Assembly (NCBI RefSeq): GCF_025398155.2
Contig: NZ_CP104562.2
Span: forward strand, 5,518,001-5,582,000
Direction of reading: 5' to 3'
Length of the DNA stretch: 64,000 nt
Origin: Roseateles amylovorans
GTDB lineage: Bacteria; Pseudomonadota; Gammaproteobacteria; Burkholderiales; Burkholderiaceae_C
Under the pieces are notes generated by a model. That model had not been told where the DNA came from. It saw only the letters and a program-made list of their open reading frames with translations, and made no database searches. Positions 53,401-62,463 of this stretch are shown piece after piece. Position 1 is the first letter of the stretch; each line of letters begins with the position of its first letter. The translations under genes were made by a program, and so were the position numbers.

Positions 53401-53440
53401 CGCAATGAGCCGCAATGAGCCGCAAACCTCCGCAATCAGC
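53401..53440. repeat. Four 10-bp tandem units between bioB and the carboxylase gene
   Basis: Four consecutive 10-bp units begin CGCAA: two identical (CGCAATGAGC) and two diverged (CGCAAACCTC, CGCAATCAGC). One helical turn per unit would put equal faces towards a protein. It lies in the 243-base gap between bioB and the carboxylase subunit gene, where a separate promoter or attenuation signal for the downstream part might sit. Confidence 0.5.
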
Positions 53441-53501
53441 TGCCCTCAGCCTCCCTGAGACTCAGCGCGGCTGCGAGCGACTGCGCGCGGCTCCGTCCGG
53501 C

Positions 53502-54566
53502 TCAGTGCCGATGGCCGCAGGACTCCGCCGCCTCGGCCTGCGCCTGGCCGCTCAATTCGGCCTCGGTGGCGCAATGCATGCCCAGGCGATCGATCAGCTT
53601 GCGGTCCTTCTCGGCCTGCGGGTTGCTGGTGGTCAGCAGCTTGTCGCCGTAGAACATGCTGTTGGCGCCGGCCAGGAAGCACAGCGACTGCATGGTCTCG
53701 GGCATTTCCTCGCGACCGGCGGACAAGCGCACCATGGCGCGCGGCATGGTGATCCGGGCCACCGCGATGGTGCGGATGAACTCGAACGGATCCAGCGCTT
53801 CGGTGCCGGCCAACGGGGTGCCCTCGACCTGCACCAGGTTGTTGATGGGCACCGACTCCGGATAGGGATCCAGGTTGGCGAGTTGCGCGATCAGGCCGGC
53901 ACGCTGGCGACGGGTTTCGCCCATGCCGACGATCCCGCCGGAGCACACCTTCAGGCCGACGCCGCGCACCCGGTCCAGGGTATCCAGCCGATCCTGGTAG
54001 GTGCGGGTGGTGATGATCTGGCCGTAGAACTCGGGCGAGGTGTCGAGGTTGTGGTTGTAGTAGTCCAGCCCGGCTTCACGCAGCTGTTCGGCCTGGCCGT
54101 CACCCAGCATGCCCGCGGTCAGACAGGTCTCCAGGCCCAGGGCCTTGACCTCGGTGATCATCTCGCCGATGGCCTCCAGATGACGCTCCTTCGGCGAGCG
54201 CCAGGCCGCGCCCATGCAGAAGCGGGTCGCGCCGTTGGCCTTGGCGGCGCGGGCGGCTTCCATCACTTCTTCCAGCGGGATCAGCTTTTCGGCTTTCAGG
54301 CCGGTGTCGAAGTGGGCCGACTGCGGGCAGTACTTGCAGTCCTCCTCGCAGCCGCCGGTCTTGATCGACAGCAGGGTGGACAGTTGCACCGCGTTCGGAT
54401 CGAAATGCTCGCGGTGCACCTGTTGGGCACGGAACAGCAGGTCGTTGAACGGCAGCTCGAACAGCGCGGCGATCTCGTTCACGGTCCACGGCTTGGCGTT
54501 GCGACGCTGCTCGTCGGTGGTGGGCGTCAGCGTCTGGATCTGGTTGACGGTCTGCTTCATCGTCAT
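53502..54566 (-). CDS. bioB: Biotin synthase
   Basis: A 354-residue radical SAM enzyme that inserts sulfur into dethiobiotin, the last step of biotin synthesis. The radical SAM cysteines are in GGCEEDCKYCPQS (C-x3-C-x2-C) near residue 60. The second cluster region includes VCSGGIVGMGETRRQR, and the TIM barrel continues to ANSMFYGDKLLTT. The ATG overlaps the bioD stop (ATGA). It is the last gene of the bioA-F-D-B block. Confidence 0.96.
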   Translation of the reverse strand: MTMKQTVNQIQTLTPTTDEQRRNAKPWTVNEIAALFELPFNDLLFRAQQVHREHFDPNAVQLSTLLSIKTGGCEEDCKYCPQSAHFDTGLKAEKLIPLEEVMEAARAAKANGATRFCMGAAWRSPKERHLEAIGEMITEVKALGLETCLTAGMLGDGQAEQLREAGLDYYNHNLDTSPEFYGQIITTRTYQDRLDTLDRVRGVGLKVCSGGIVGMGETRRQRAGLIAQLANLDPYPESVPINNLVQVEGTPLAGTEALDPFEFIRTIAVARITMPRAMVRLSAGREEMPETMQSLCFLAGANSMFYGDKLLTTSNPQAEKDRKLIDRLGMHCATEAELSGQAQAEAAESCGHRH

Positions 54567-55297
54567 GCTTTCAAGGCCTTCAAGGCATTCAGCAGCGCTT
54601 GCTGCTGCAGGTGCGCGGCCACGGCCGCGGGAGAGGGATCGGGGAGCCGGGGCACATGGCCCCAGCAAGGTGCGCCGACGGCATCGTCGATGCGCGCGCG
54701 CAAGGCGCTCAGATTGTCCGCCACATGGGGCTGGTGGGGGTCGGCGGTGTTCGCTACCCAGCCGGCGAGCGTCAATCCACGGGCCAGCACGGCTTCGACC
54801 GTCAGCAGCGCATGGTTGATGCATCCCAGCCGCAGGCCGACGACCAGCACCACCGGCAGGCCCAGATCGACCGCGAGATCGGCGGTGTCCCACTGCGCGG
54901 TGATCGGCACGCGGAAACCGCCGACGCCTTCGACCAGCGTGACGTCGGCCTTGCCCGCGGTGGCCCGGATGGCGGCCAGCAACGCGTCGCGGTCGATCGA
55001 GCGTCCCTCCAGCCGTGCGGCGATGTGAGGCGCGCAGGGTTCGCGGAACTGCAAGGGCCCGACTTCATCGACGGTCAGGCCCAGTTTCTGGGCGGCGTGC
55101 AATTGGGCGACGTCGTCGTTCACCCAGCGGCCATCGGCCAGCTGGACTTGTCCGGCCGCCAACGACTTGATCGGCGCCACACGCCGGCCGAGTTGCTGGA
55201 AGGCATGGGTCAGGCCGGCGGTGATGCTGGTCTTGCCGATCTCGGTGTCGGTGCCGGTGATGAAGAAGCCCGACGACGGGCTGAGCAGGGGAGTCAT
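54563..55297 (-). CDS. bioD: Dethiobiotin synthetase
   Basis: A 244-residue ATP-dependent carboxylase that closes the ureido ring of dethiobiotin. The P-loop GTDTEIGKTS is complete near residue 14, and Lys of PIKSLAAG matches the substrate-binding lysine. The later segment LVEGVGGFRVPI is also typical. ATG at 55297 is chosen; a GTG at 55315 overlapping the bioF stop (GTGA) is an alternative that adds six residues and would couple translation. Confidence 0.94.
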   Translation of the reverse strand: MTPLLSPSSGFFITGTDTEIGKTSITAGLTHAFQQLGRRVAPIKSLAAGQVQLADGRWVNDDVAQLHAAQKLGLTVDEVGPLQFREPCAPHIAARLEGRSIDRDALLAAIRATAGKADVTLVEGVGGFRVPITAQWDTADLAVDLGLPVVLVVGLRLGCINHALLTVEAVLARGLTLAGWVANTADPHQPHVADNLSALRARIDDAVGAPCWGHVPRLPDPSPAAVAAHLQQQALLNALKALKA

Positions 55298-55311
55298 GGT
55301 CAGTCTCGCAG

Positions 55312-56517
55312 TCACACACAACGCTCCAGGGCAGCGACCAGGCAATCAACATCCGCGGCGGTGTGCGTCGCACACAGCGTGATCCGCAGCCGCGCTTCGC
55401 CCTGGGGCACGGTGGGCGGTCGAATGCCCGGCACCCGCAGGCCTTCGCGCTCCAGCGTCGCGGCCAGGGCCATCACCTCGGCATTGCCGCCAATGATCAG
55501 CGGCTGGATGGGCGTCTCGGATGCCGCCAGACGCCAGGTGAGCGACGGATGGCGCGACAGCAGCGCGGTGATGCCCTCGCGCAGTTGCGCCTGCAGCGAC
55601 CGCAGATGCACCCGGCGCTCGCGCCCCAGATCGCCACGCATCAGCTGCAGGCTGGTCAGCAGCGCATGCTCGACCGCCGGCGGCGAGGCGGTGGAAAAGA
55701 TGTAGTTGCGCGCCGCCTGCAGCAGGTAGCCGGTCACCGTCTCATGCGCGACCACGAACGCACCGGCCAGCCCCGCCGACTTGCCCAGCGTGCCCATCAC
55801 GATCAAGCGCTCGCTGCACAGGCCGAAGTGCTCCAGCGAACCGACCCCCTGCTCGCCGAGAACCCCCAGGCCATGGGCATCATCGACGATCAACCACGCA
55901 TCGAAGTCCTCCGCCGCCGCCAGCAGCGCGGGCAGCGGCGCGATGTCGCCGTCCATGCTGAACACGGCATCGGTCACGATCAGCTTGATGCGCGCCGTGC
56001 TGGCGGCCAGCAGCGCACGGAGCCCCTCGACATCGCAGTGCCCGTAACGCTTGACCGGGGCCTTGGCCAGACGGGTGCCGTCGATCAGCGAGGCATGGTT
56101 GAGCGCCTCGCTGAAGATCTCCGCCTCGGCATCTCCCAGCGCGGTGATGACCGCCAGGTTCGCCATGTAGCCGGTGCAGAAGCCAATCGCCCGGGCTGAG
56201 GGAATGTGCGGCGCGAACCACCGCGCCAGCTCGGCCTCCACCTCATGATGCGCGCGGGAATGCCCGCTCACCAGCGGCGAGGCCCCCGAGCCACCGCCGT
56301 AGCGGTGCGCGCCGTCGATCAGGGCTTGCGCCACGGCCGGATGCGCCGCCAGACCGAGGTAGTCATTGCTGCAGAACATCAGCAGCTCACGGGTCACCCC
56401 ATCCGCACCCCGCACGGTCTGGTGCGGCGCGGTGCCGGTCTCGGCGATCCGGGTGAAGCGGGTCAGCGACTGCGCCTCGATGGCCGCGAGCTTGCCTTGA
56501 AGGTGATCAAGCAGCAT
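55312..56517 (-). CDS. bioF: 8-amino-7-oxononanoate synthase
   Basis: A 401-residue PLP enzyme that condenses pimeloyl-CoA/ACP with alanine. The PLP lysine lies in GTLGKSAGLAGAF. Substrate and cofactor motifs GGGSGASPLVSGHSRAHH, DAVFSMDGDIAPL and VDDAHGLGVLGE are intact. It overlaps the end of bioA by 11 bases and is followed by bioD after 14. Confidence 0.96.
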   Translation of the reverse strand: MLLDHLQGKLAAIEAQSLTRFTRIAETGTAPHQTVRGADGVTRELLMFCSNDYLGLAAHPAVAQALIDGAHRYGGGSGASPLVSGHSRAHHEVEAELARWFAPHIPSARAIGFCTGYMANLAVITALGDAEAEIFSEALNHASLIDGTRLAKAPVKRYGHCDVEGLRALLAASTARIKLIVTDAVFSMDGDIAPLPALLAAAEDFDAWLIVDDAHGLGVLGEQGVGSLEHFGLCSERLIVMGTLGKSAGLAGAFVVAHETVTGYLLQAARNYIFSTASPPAVEHALLTSLQLMRGDLGRERRVHLRSLQAQLREGITALLSRHPSLTWRLAASETPIQPLIIGGNAEVMALAATLEREGLRVPGIRPPTVPQGEARLRITLCATHTAADVDCLVAALERCV

Positions 56518-57826
56518 GCAGCACCTCGTCCAGCGTCTGACGCACCGACCGGGCCAGGAAGGCTGCGGTGTCCGGATCGATGAGATAGGGCGGCATCAGG
56601 TAGACGGTCTGTCCGATCGGACGAATCAGCAACTCGTGCCGCCGCGCCGCCAGGTGGAATTTCTCGGAGAAGCGCTCGATCGGACGCTTCACATCGAAGG
56701 CCAGGATCATGCCGCGCTGGCGAAGGTGCTCAACGCGGTCGTCGTCGGCCAGCGGGGCGAAGGCCTCGGTCAGACGGGCAGCTTGCTGCTGGTTCGCCGC
56801 CAATTGACCGGCCTCGAAACGGTCCAGCACCGCATTCGCAGCCGCGCATGCGAGCGGATTGCCGGTGTAGCTGTGCGAATGCAGGAAGCCGCGCGTCACG
56901 TCCTGCGACCAGAAGGCCTGGAACACCGCCTCGGTGGTCAGCACCAGCGACAGCGGCATCGTGCCGCCGGTGATGCCCTTGGACAGCAGCAGGAAATCCG
57001 GCCATGCCGAGGGCTGTGTCGGCACCGTCTGCTCCCAGGCGAAGAAGGTGCCGGTGCGGCCGCAACCGACGGCGATCTCGTCGGCGATCAGGTGGACATT
57101 GAACTCGGTGCACAGCGCCCGCAGCGCACGCAGGTAGGACGGCGAATGCATCACCATGCCCGCCGCGCCCTGTACCAGCGGCTCGACGATCACCGCCGCG
57201 ATCTGCGCCTGGCGCGCCGACAGCAGGGCCCGCATCGCATCCAGCGCCTGCGCTTCATTGCCAAGTCGCTGATCGGGCGAGGCCACGATGTGCGCACGCA
57301 TCAACAGCGGGTCATAGGCGTCACGGAAGATGGCCACATCAGTGACCGCCAACGCGCCGATGGTCTCACCGTGATAGCCGTTCTTCAGACAGACGAACTC
57401 GCGCTTGTCCGTCAGACCGAGGTTGCGCCAGCTGTGAAAGCTCTGCTTGAGCGCGATCTCGACCGCAGAAGCGCCATCGCTGCCGAAGAACAGATGCCCG
57501 AGGGCACCGCCAGTGCGCGCGGACAGACGCTCGGCCAGTCGCACCGCAGGCTCATGGGTGCATCCCGCCAGCATCACATGCGGCAGTGTGTCGAGCTGCT
57601 GCTTGATCGCGTCGTTGAGGCCGGGGTCGGCATGACCGAACAGATTCACCCACCAGGAGCTGTTGGCATCGAAATAACGCCGGCCCTGGTGATCGAACAA
57701 CCAGGGGCCCTGCCCGCGTGCGATGGGCAGCGGCGGGACATTCTGCGCGCGGGCCATCTGGGTACAGGGGTGCCAGACCGCCGCAAGGCTGCGACGTTGC
57801 CAGTCTTGTTGTACTGCTTCAGACAT
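56507..57826 (-). CDS. bioA: Adenosylmethionine-8-amino-7-oxononanoate aminotransferase
   Basis: A 439-residue class III aminotransferase that makes 7,8-diaminononanoate with SAM as amino donor. The start reads WHPCTQM, a BioA hallmark. GYHGETIGALAVTD, VEPLVQGAAGM, DEIAVGCGRTGTFFA and the PLP lysine in LLLSKGITGG are all present. ATG at 57826 begins the family's usual N-terminus. No clear ribosome-binding site precedes it; the leader instead holds three tandem repeats. It is the first biotin gene. Confidence 0.95.
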   Translation of the reverse strand: MSEAVQQDWQRRSLAAVWHPCTQMARAQNVPPLPIARGQGPWLFDHQGRRYFDANSSWWVNLFGHADPGLNDAIKQQLDTLPHVMLAGCTHEPAVRLAERLSARTGGALGHLFFGSDGASAVEIALKQSFHSWRNLGLTDKREFVCLKNGYHGETIGALAVTDVAIFRDAYDPLLMRAHIVASPDQRLGNEAQALDAMRALLSARQAQIAAVIVEPLVQGAAGMVMHSPSYLRALRALCTEFNVHLIADEIAVGCGRTGTFFAWEQTVPTQPSAWPDFLLLSKGITGGTMPLSLVLTTEAVFQAFWSQDVTRGFLHSHSYTGNPLACAAANAVLDRFEAGQLAANQQQAARLTEAFAPLADDDRVEHLRQRGMILAFDVKRPIERFSEKFHLAARRHELLIRPIGQTVYLMPPYLIDPDTAAFLARSVRQTLDEVLHAA

Positions 57827-57852
57827 GGAGGAAAGGGACCTAATCGATGCGA

Positions 57853-57888
57853 AAAGAGGAGCGGAAAGAGAAGCGGAGAGAGAAGCGG
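57853..57888. repeat. Three tandem 12-bp purine-rich units in the bioA leader
   Basis: Units AAAGAGGAGCGG, AAAGAGAAGCGG and AGAGAGAAGCGG follow each other 26 bases upstream of the bioA start, in the 131-base gap after the hydratase gene. Read on the minus strand (the transcript) they are pyrimidine-rich. They may affect mRNA structure or initiation of bioA. Confidence 0.6.
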
Positions 57889-57957
57889 ACCGGAATTCAG
57901 AAACGGCGACGGCGTGGGGACTGAACGAAGGCTGACCGGACCGATCTCGGAAGGCCC

Positions 57958-58791
57958 TCAGGCCACCCAACCCGGCTTGCCCTTGTTCAGGAAACTCTGC
58001 ACCCCGTCGCGGCCTTCGGGACTGGCCCGGATATCGGCGATGCGACGGGCCGTTTCGTCCCGAAGCGTCGCGTCGATCGCGCTGTGGGCCACGTCCTGGA
58101 CCAGGCGCTTGCATGCACGCACCGCCATCGGGCCATTGGCCAACAGGCTGGCGGTCAACGCGTTCACGGTCTCATCCAGGGACTCGGCGGTGGCCAGTTC
58201 ATGCACCAGGCCCAGCCGGTGGGCCTGGGCCGCGGAGAACCGTTCGGCGGTGACGAAGTATCGCCGCGATGCCTGCTCGCCCAGCGCCCGCACCACATAC
58301 GGACCGATGGTGGCGGGCAGCAACCCGAGCTTGGCCTCCGACAGGCAGAAGCCGGCCATGTCCACCGCGACCACGATGTCACAGGCCGCCACCAGCCCCA
58401 CGCCGCCCGCATACACATCGCCCTGCACCCTCGCAATCACCGGCACCGGGCAGCGGTAGAGGGTCCACAGCATCTGCGCCAGGCGCGCGGCGTCGGCATG
58501 GTTCTCGTCCCAGCTGTAGCCGGCCATCGCCTTCATCCAGTTCAGGTCGGCGCCGGCACAGAAGGCCTTGCCCTCCGCGGCCAGCACCACCGCCCGCAGC
58601 GTGTCGTCCCGGCTCAGCGCCTCAAAGGTGGCTGTGAGCTCGGCGACCACCGTGTCGTTGAAGGCATTGCGCACCTCGGGCCGATTCAGCGTCACGCGCA
58701 CGATCGCACCCTCGCGCTCGATGCGCAGACTCTCGGTGGCGGGCAGGCCGGACGCTGTGACGGCGGGGGTCGGGGCGATCGGGGCGGTCAT
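57958..58791 (-). CDS. liuC: Enoyl-CoA hydratase, probable methylglutaconyl-CoA hydratase
   Basis: A 277-residue crotonase-fold enzyme. The oxyanion-hole segments are visible in GKAFCAGADLNWM and QGDVYAGGVGLVAACD. The last part (MAVRACKRLVQDVAH and SPEGRDGVQSFLNKGKPGW) is typical for the hydratase branch. Its place in the liu operon between the carboxyltransferase and the biotin genes makes the leucine-pathway hydration step most likely. It overlaps the hydrolase gene by 4 bases (ATGA). Confidence 0.9.
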   Translation of the reverse strand: MTAPIAPTPAVTASGLPATESLRIEREGAIVRVTLNRPEVRNAFNDTVVAELTATFEALSRDDTLRAVVLAAEGKAFCAGADLNWMKAMAGYSWDENHADAARLAQMLWTLYRCPVPVIARVQGDVYAGGVGLVAACDIVVAVDMAGFCLSEAKLGLLPATIGPYVVRALGEQASRRYFVTAERFSAAQAHRLGLVHELATAESLDETVNALTASLLANGPMAVRACKRLVQDVAHSAIDATLRDETARRIADIRASPEGRDGVQSFLNKGKPGWVA

Positions 58792-60269
58792 GGGAAGCTC
58801 CAGACAACAGTGTGATTCACCGCATAGAGGCGGCAGGGTTCTTCCGCCTGCGCGCCTTGCTCGCAGGCTGCCAGGGCGCGGGATTGCGCGTCGTCACCGG
58901 TGGCGAAGGCGGATCGGGATTGGCCATTCATCGCGAACGCACGGGGCGTGCGCGCCGCGAGGAACTGACGGTAAAGCTGATGCAGCTCCCGCGGGGACGG
59001 CGGGAGCGCGCCTTCATCCTCCACCGCCACGCGGCCCCCCGTGGGAAACGGCAGCGCGCCCGGCAGGTCCACGCCCAGCGGGCGCAGGAAATCATCCACC
59101 CACGGCTGCCAGCGGTCGTTGCCGTCGGTGAACAGGCGGTGGCCGTCCTCGCCGAACGGCGGCAGGAGCTGCAGGGTCGCCGCCCCACCGGCCTGCCGAT
59201 AGGCTTGTGCCCACGCGTGGGCCCGCGCCGGGGCGAAGGATCGATCGTTCTCCGCATACAGCCACAGCGTGGGTACCGGCAGCGCTGCGCCCGTGGTTGC
59301 GCCATCCATCGGCATCGATCCGCGACGGGAGGGCCGCCCATCGGGCGACCGGCCCTGCCAGGACGGGGCATCGCGGGCTTCGTGGGCATCGCCGTCGGTG
59401 CCGTCGCTGGGGTTGCGGTTCGCCCCGACGCTCGAGGTGGGGTCGCGCTCGCGGGAGGCCACGGCCAGCGGTCGGCCCAGGGCGCTGCCCATCCGCGCAA
59501 TCTCCTGTTGCAGCAGATCCGGCCGGCAGGGCTGCCCGGGGCTTGCTTGCGGATTGGCCCCATGTCCGCCGGCGAAGTTGATCGCAGCGATCACGCCCAC
59601 GTCGGCCTCCTGAAGCATCGGCAAGGCCGACAGCACCGCCAGTCCGCCCACCGATTGGCCGACCAGCACGATGCGGCGCGGGTCGATGTCGGGCGCCAGG
59701 GCAAGGCTGCGCACCACGGCGGCGACCTGAGCGCCCGCCACCTCCATCGCGGCGGCAAAACGCGGCTGCTGGCAACTGAGGCTCGATTCCGGGTCGCCGA
59801 CGCGGGCCAGTTCCCCATAACCGAGCCGCAAAGGCACGGCCACCGCGAACCCCTTGCGGATGAAGAAGCGCGCGGCCGATTCATAGCGCTGGCGCTCGTA
59901 GTTCAGGCGGTGGCGCAGGTCACGGCCATGATTGATGACCACGAGCGGGAACGGCCCCGAGCCGGCGGGACGGAAGGTGGTGACGGGCAGCTCGCCGCGC
60001 AGCGTGCGGCCGTCAGCATCACGCACGGTGACCGGCACCTGGATGACCGCTTCGCGGATGTCTGGCGCCCAGGGGGACACCAAGCGAGGCGCCGGCGCGG
60101 CCATGGGCGATGGGGAGGCTGACACCGGCTGCGGGCCCGCGGCACCGGCATGGCCAGCGATCGACAGCCCCAGCCACACCGCGCCGGCCGAGCGACGCCC
60201 GACGGCCGCCAAGGCCCGCCGGACCGGTCGCTCCGCTGGCGGCGCGCTCATCACCGGGTTCGCCATCAT
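58788..60269 (-). CDS. Exported alpha/beta hydrolase
   Basis: A 493-residue secreted or periplasmic hydrolase. A basic N-terminus and hydrophobic stretch (SAGAVWLGLSIAGHAGAAG) form a signal peptide. The domain has the oxyanion region PLVVINHGRD, the nucleophile GQSVGG near residue 200, and a probable Asp/His pair in LWLYAENDRS and EDGHRLF. A variable Asp/Ser/Gly insertion lies in the middle. It resembles dienelactone-hydrolase-like esterases. Its place in the liu operon is unexpected, as no step there needs it. The start is taken at the ATGA overlap with the GNAT gene; ATG at 60266 or 60251 is possible. Confidence 0.78.
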   Translation of the reverse strand: MMANPVMSAPPAERPVRRALAAVGRRSAGAVWLGLSIAGHAGAAGPQPVSASPSPMAAPAPRLVSPWAPDIREAVIQVPVTVRDADGRTLRGELPVTTFRPAGSGPFPLVVINHGRDLRHRLNYERQRYESAARFFIRKGFAVAVPLRLGYGELARVGDPESSLSCQQPRFAAAMEVAGAQVAAVVRSLALAPDIDPRRIVLVGQSVGGLAVLSALPMLQEADVGVIAAINFAGGHGANPQASPGQPCRPDLLQQEIARMGSALGRPLAVASRERDPTSSVGANRNPSDGTDGDAHEARDAPSWQGRSPDGRPSRRGSMPMDGATTGAALPVPTLWLYAENDRSFAPARAHAWAQAYRQAGGAATLQLLPPFGEDGHRLFTDGNDRWQPWVDDFLRPLGVDLPGALPFPTGGRVAVEDEGALPPSPRELHQLYRQFLAARTPRAFAMNGQSRSAFATGDDAQSRALAACEQGAQAEEPCRLYAVNHTVVWSFP

Positions 60270-60805
60270 GCGGGCATGCCGGCGCGCAGCGCCTTGCGCA
60301 TCAGCACACTGCGGTAGGTCTTGTCCTGCCATTGCACCTCGCCCACGGTCACATAGCCGCGGCGCTCATACCGCTGGCGAAGCGCCTCTGCGGGCCAGGC
60401 GGTGTCGAGCGCGACATGGGCATAACCCTGCGCGAGGGCCCAGTGCTCCGCCATGTCCAGCAAGCGTTCGCCCAACCCCAGGCCGCGCTGTTCAGGATGC
60501 ACGGCCAGTTGCGCCAGGATGGCGGTGTCCGGCCGGGTGTAGAGGTCAGGCACCGCATCACGCAGGTAGACCCCATCGGCCGGCTTGGGCGGCGAGACCG
60601 TCACCGTGCCGACCATTTGTCCGCCGCAGGTGGCAACAAAGGCCTGCCCCTGCGCCACGCGTTCCCGGGTGGTCTCCACGCTCTGGTCGACAGCGGTGAA
60701 GTTCCACCCCTGCTTCGCGAGGGACGCATACGACTGATGCAGCAACGCCGTCAGATCGTGCAGGGAGTCCTCGAGTGACAACGGACGCAGGGTGATGTCG
60801 TTCAT
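60266..60805 (-). CDS. GNAT family N-acetyltransferase
   Basis: A 179-residue GNAT protein. Motif A is LAVHPEQRGLGLGERLLDMAEHWA, and the end of the fold is YERRGYVTVGEVQW. It lies 50 bases after the carboxyltransferase gene and overlaps the hydrolase gene. Its acceptor is unknown; regulation of an acyl-CoA enzyme by acetylation would be one possibility, without direct evidence. Confidence 0.88.
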   Translation of the reverse strand: MNDITLRPLSLEDSLHDLTALLHQSYASLAKQGWNFTAVDQSVETTRERVAQGQAFVATCGGQMVGTVTVSPPKPADGVYLRDAVPDLYTRPDTAILAQLAVHPEQRGLGLGERLLDMAEHWALAQGYAHVALDTAWPAEALRQRYERRGYVTVGEVQWQDKTYRSVLMRKALRAGMPA

Positions 60806-60855
60806 CGCAGAGCGGAAAGGTCAGGGAGCTGCGGTGGTGGTGGCCGTGATCAGGA

Positions 60856-62463
60856 TTACATCCGGAAGACGCCGAAGGTCGTCTCGGGGATGGCGGCATT
60901 CAGCGACGCGGACAGGCCAAGTGCAAGCACGCGGCGGGTGTCGGCAGGGTCGATCACACCGTCGTCCCAAAGCCGCGCGCTGGCGTAGTAGGGATGGCCC
61001 TGGTCTTCGTATTGGCGACGGATCGGTGCCTTGAAGGCCTCCTCCTCCTCGCTCGACCATTGGCCGCCCTTGGCCTCGAGGCCGTCGCGCTTGATCGTGG
61101 CGAGCACCGAAGCCGCCTGTTCGCCGCCCATCACAGAGATCCGGGCATTCGGCCACATCCACAGGAAACGCGGCGAGTAGGCGCGACCGCACATGCCGTA
61201 ATTGCCGGCACCAAAGCTGCCGCCGATGATCACGGTGAACTTCGGCACCTGGGCGCAGGCCACGGCGGTGACCATCTTGGCGCCGGCGCGGGCAATGCCC
61301 TCGTTCTCATACTTGCGGCCGACCATGAAGCCGGTGATGTTCTGCAGGAACACCAGCGGGATCTTGCGCTGGCAGCACAGCTCGATGAAGTGGGCGCCCT
61401 TGTTCGCGCTTTCCGCAAACAGGATGCCGTTGTTGGCGATGATCCCCACCGGCATGCCTTCGATGTGCGCAAAACCGCAGACCAGGGTGTTGCCATATCG
61501 CGCCTTGAATTCATCGAACTCGCTGCCGTCGACGATGCGGGCAATCACCTCCCGCACATCGAACGGCTTGCGGGTGTCGGTGGGAATGACCCCGTGCAGT
61601 TCGCCGCTGTCGTAGAGCGGCGCGCGCGGCGGCTGGGTGCGCAGTTCACCGGCCTTGCGCCAGTTCAGCCGGGCCACCGACTGACGGGCGATGGCCAGCG
61701 CATGGGTGTCGTTCTCCGCCAGGTGATCGGCCACGCCGGAGAGCCGGGTGTGCACATCGCCGCCGCCGAGGTCCTCGGCCGTGACCACCTCGCCGGTCGC
61801 CGCCTTCACCAACGGGGGGCCGCCGAGGAAGATGGTGCCCTGGTTGCGCACGATCACGGTCTCATCGCTCATCGCCGGCACATAGGCGCCGCCGGCGGTG
61901 CAGGAGCCCATGACCACCGCGATCTGCGGAATGCCCTTGGCCGACAGATTGGCCTGATTGAAGAAGATGCGACCGAAGTGATCGCGATCGGGGAAGACCT
62001 CGTCCTGATTGGGCAGGTTGGCGCCGCCGCTGTCGACCAGGTAGAGGCAGGGCAGCCGGTTCTGGTCGGCGATCTCCTGCGCGCGCAGATGCTTCTTGAC
62101 GGTGATCGGGTAGTAGGTGCCGCCCTTGACCGTCGCGTCATTGCAGACGATCACGCACTCCACCCCCGACACCCGGCCGATGCCCGCGATCACACCGCCA
62201 CCCGGCGCCGCGTTGTCATACATGTCCAGGCCCGCCAGGGGAGCGATCTCCAGGAAGGGCGTTCCCGGGTCCAGCAACAGTTCCACCCGGTCGCGCGGGA
62301 GCAGCTTGCCGCGTGCCACATGCTTGGCGCGGGCGGCCTCGCCGCCGCCTTCGGCGATCTTCGCCAGCCGGGCGTTGAGGTCGTCGAGCAACGCCCGCAT
62401 GGCCTGGGCATTCGATCTGAAATCGGCCGAGCGGGCATTGAGCTGGGTGGACAGGGCGGGCAT
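60856..62463 (-). CDS. liuB: Methylcrotonyl-CoA carboxylase, carboxyltransferase subunit
   Basis: A 535-residue beta subunit, the normal length. The acyl-CoA-binding motif CLYLVDSGGANLPNQDEVFP and the following GRIFFNQANLSAKGIPQIAVV are characteristic of the methylcrotonyl branch. The carboxybiotin site has MGSCTAGGAYVPAMSD and later FGAGNYGMCGRAYSPRF. With the biotin carboxylase subunit about 8 kb downstream it forms the active enzyme, carboxylating 3-methylcrotonyl-CoA. AGGAG lies just before the ATG. It begins the operon and diverges from the TetR gene; isovaleryl-CoA dehydrogenase is not in the window. Confidence 0.96.
   Translation of the reverse strand: MPALSTQLNARSADFRSNAQAMRALLDDLNARLAKIAEGGGEAARAKHVARGKLLPRDRVELLLDPGTPFLEIAPLAGLDMYDNAAPGGGVIAGIGRVSGVECVIVCNDATVKGGTYYPITVKKHLRAQEIADQNRLPCLYLVDSGGANLPNQDEVFPDRDHFGRIFFNQANLSAKGIPQIAVVMGSCTAGGAYVPAMSDETVIVRNQGTIFLGGPPLVKAATGEVVTAEDLGGGDVHTRLSGVADHLAENDTHALAIARQSVARLNWRKAGELRTQPPRAPLYDSGELHGVIPTDTRKPFDVREVIARIVDGSEFDEFKARYGNTLVCGFAHIEGMPVGIIANNGILFAESANKGAHFIELCCQRKIPLVFLQNITGFMVGRKYENEGIARAGAKMVTAVACAQVPKFTVIIGGSFGAGNYGMCGRAYSPRFLWMWPNARISVMGGEQAASVLATIKRDGLEAKGGQWSSEEEEAFKAPIRRQYEDQGHPYYASARLWDDGVIDPADTRRVLALGLSASLNAAIPETTFGVFRM

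Noticed and set aside
56516..58459. A 647-codon open frame opposite bioA and the hydratase
   Set aside because: It crosses two real minus-strand genes and their spacer and has shadow-type composition.
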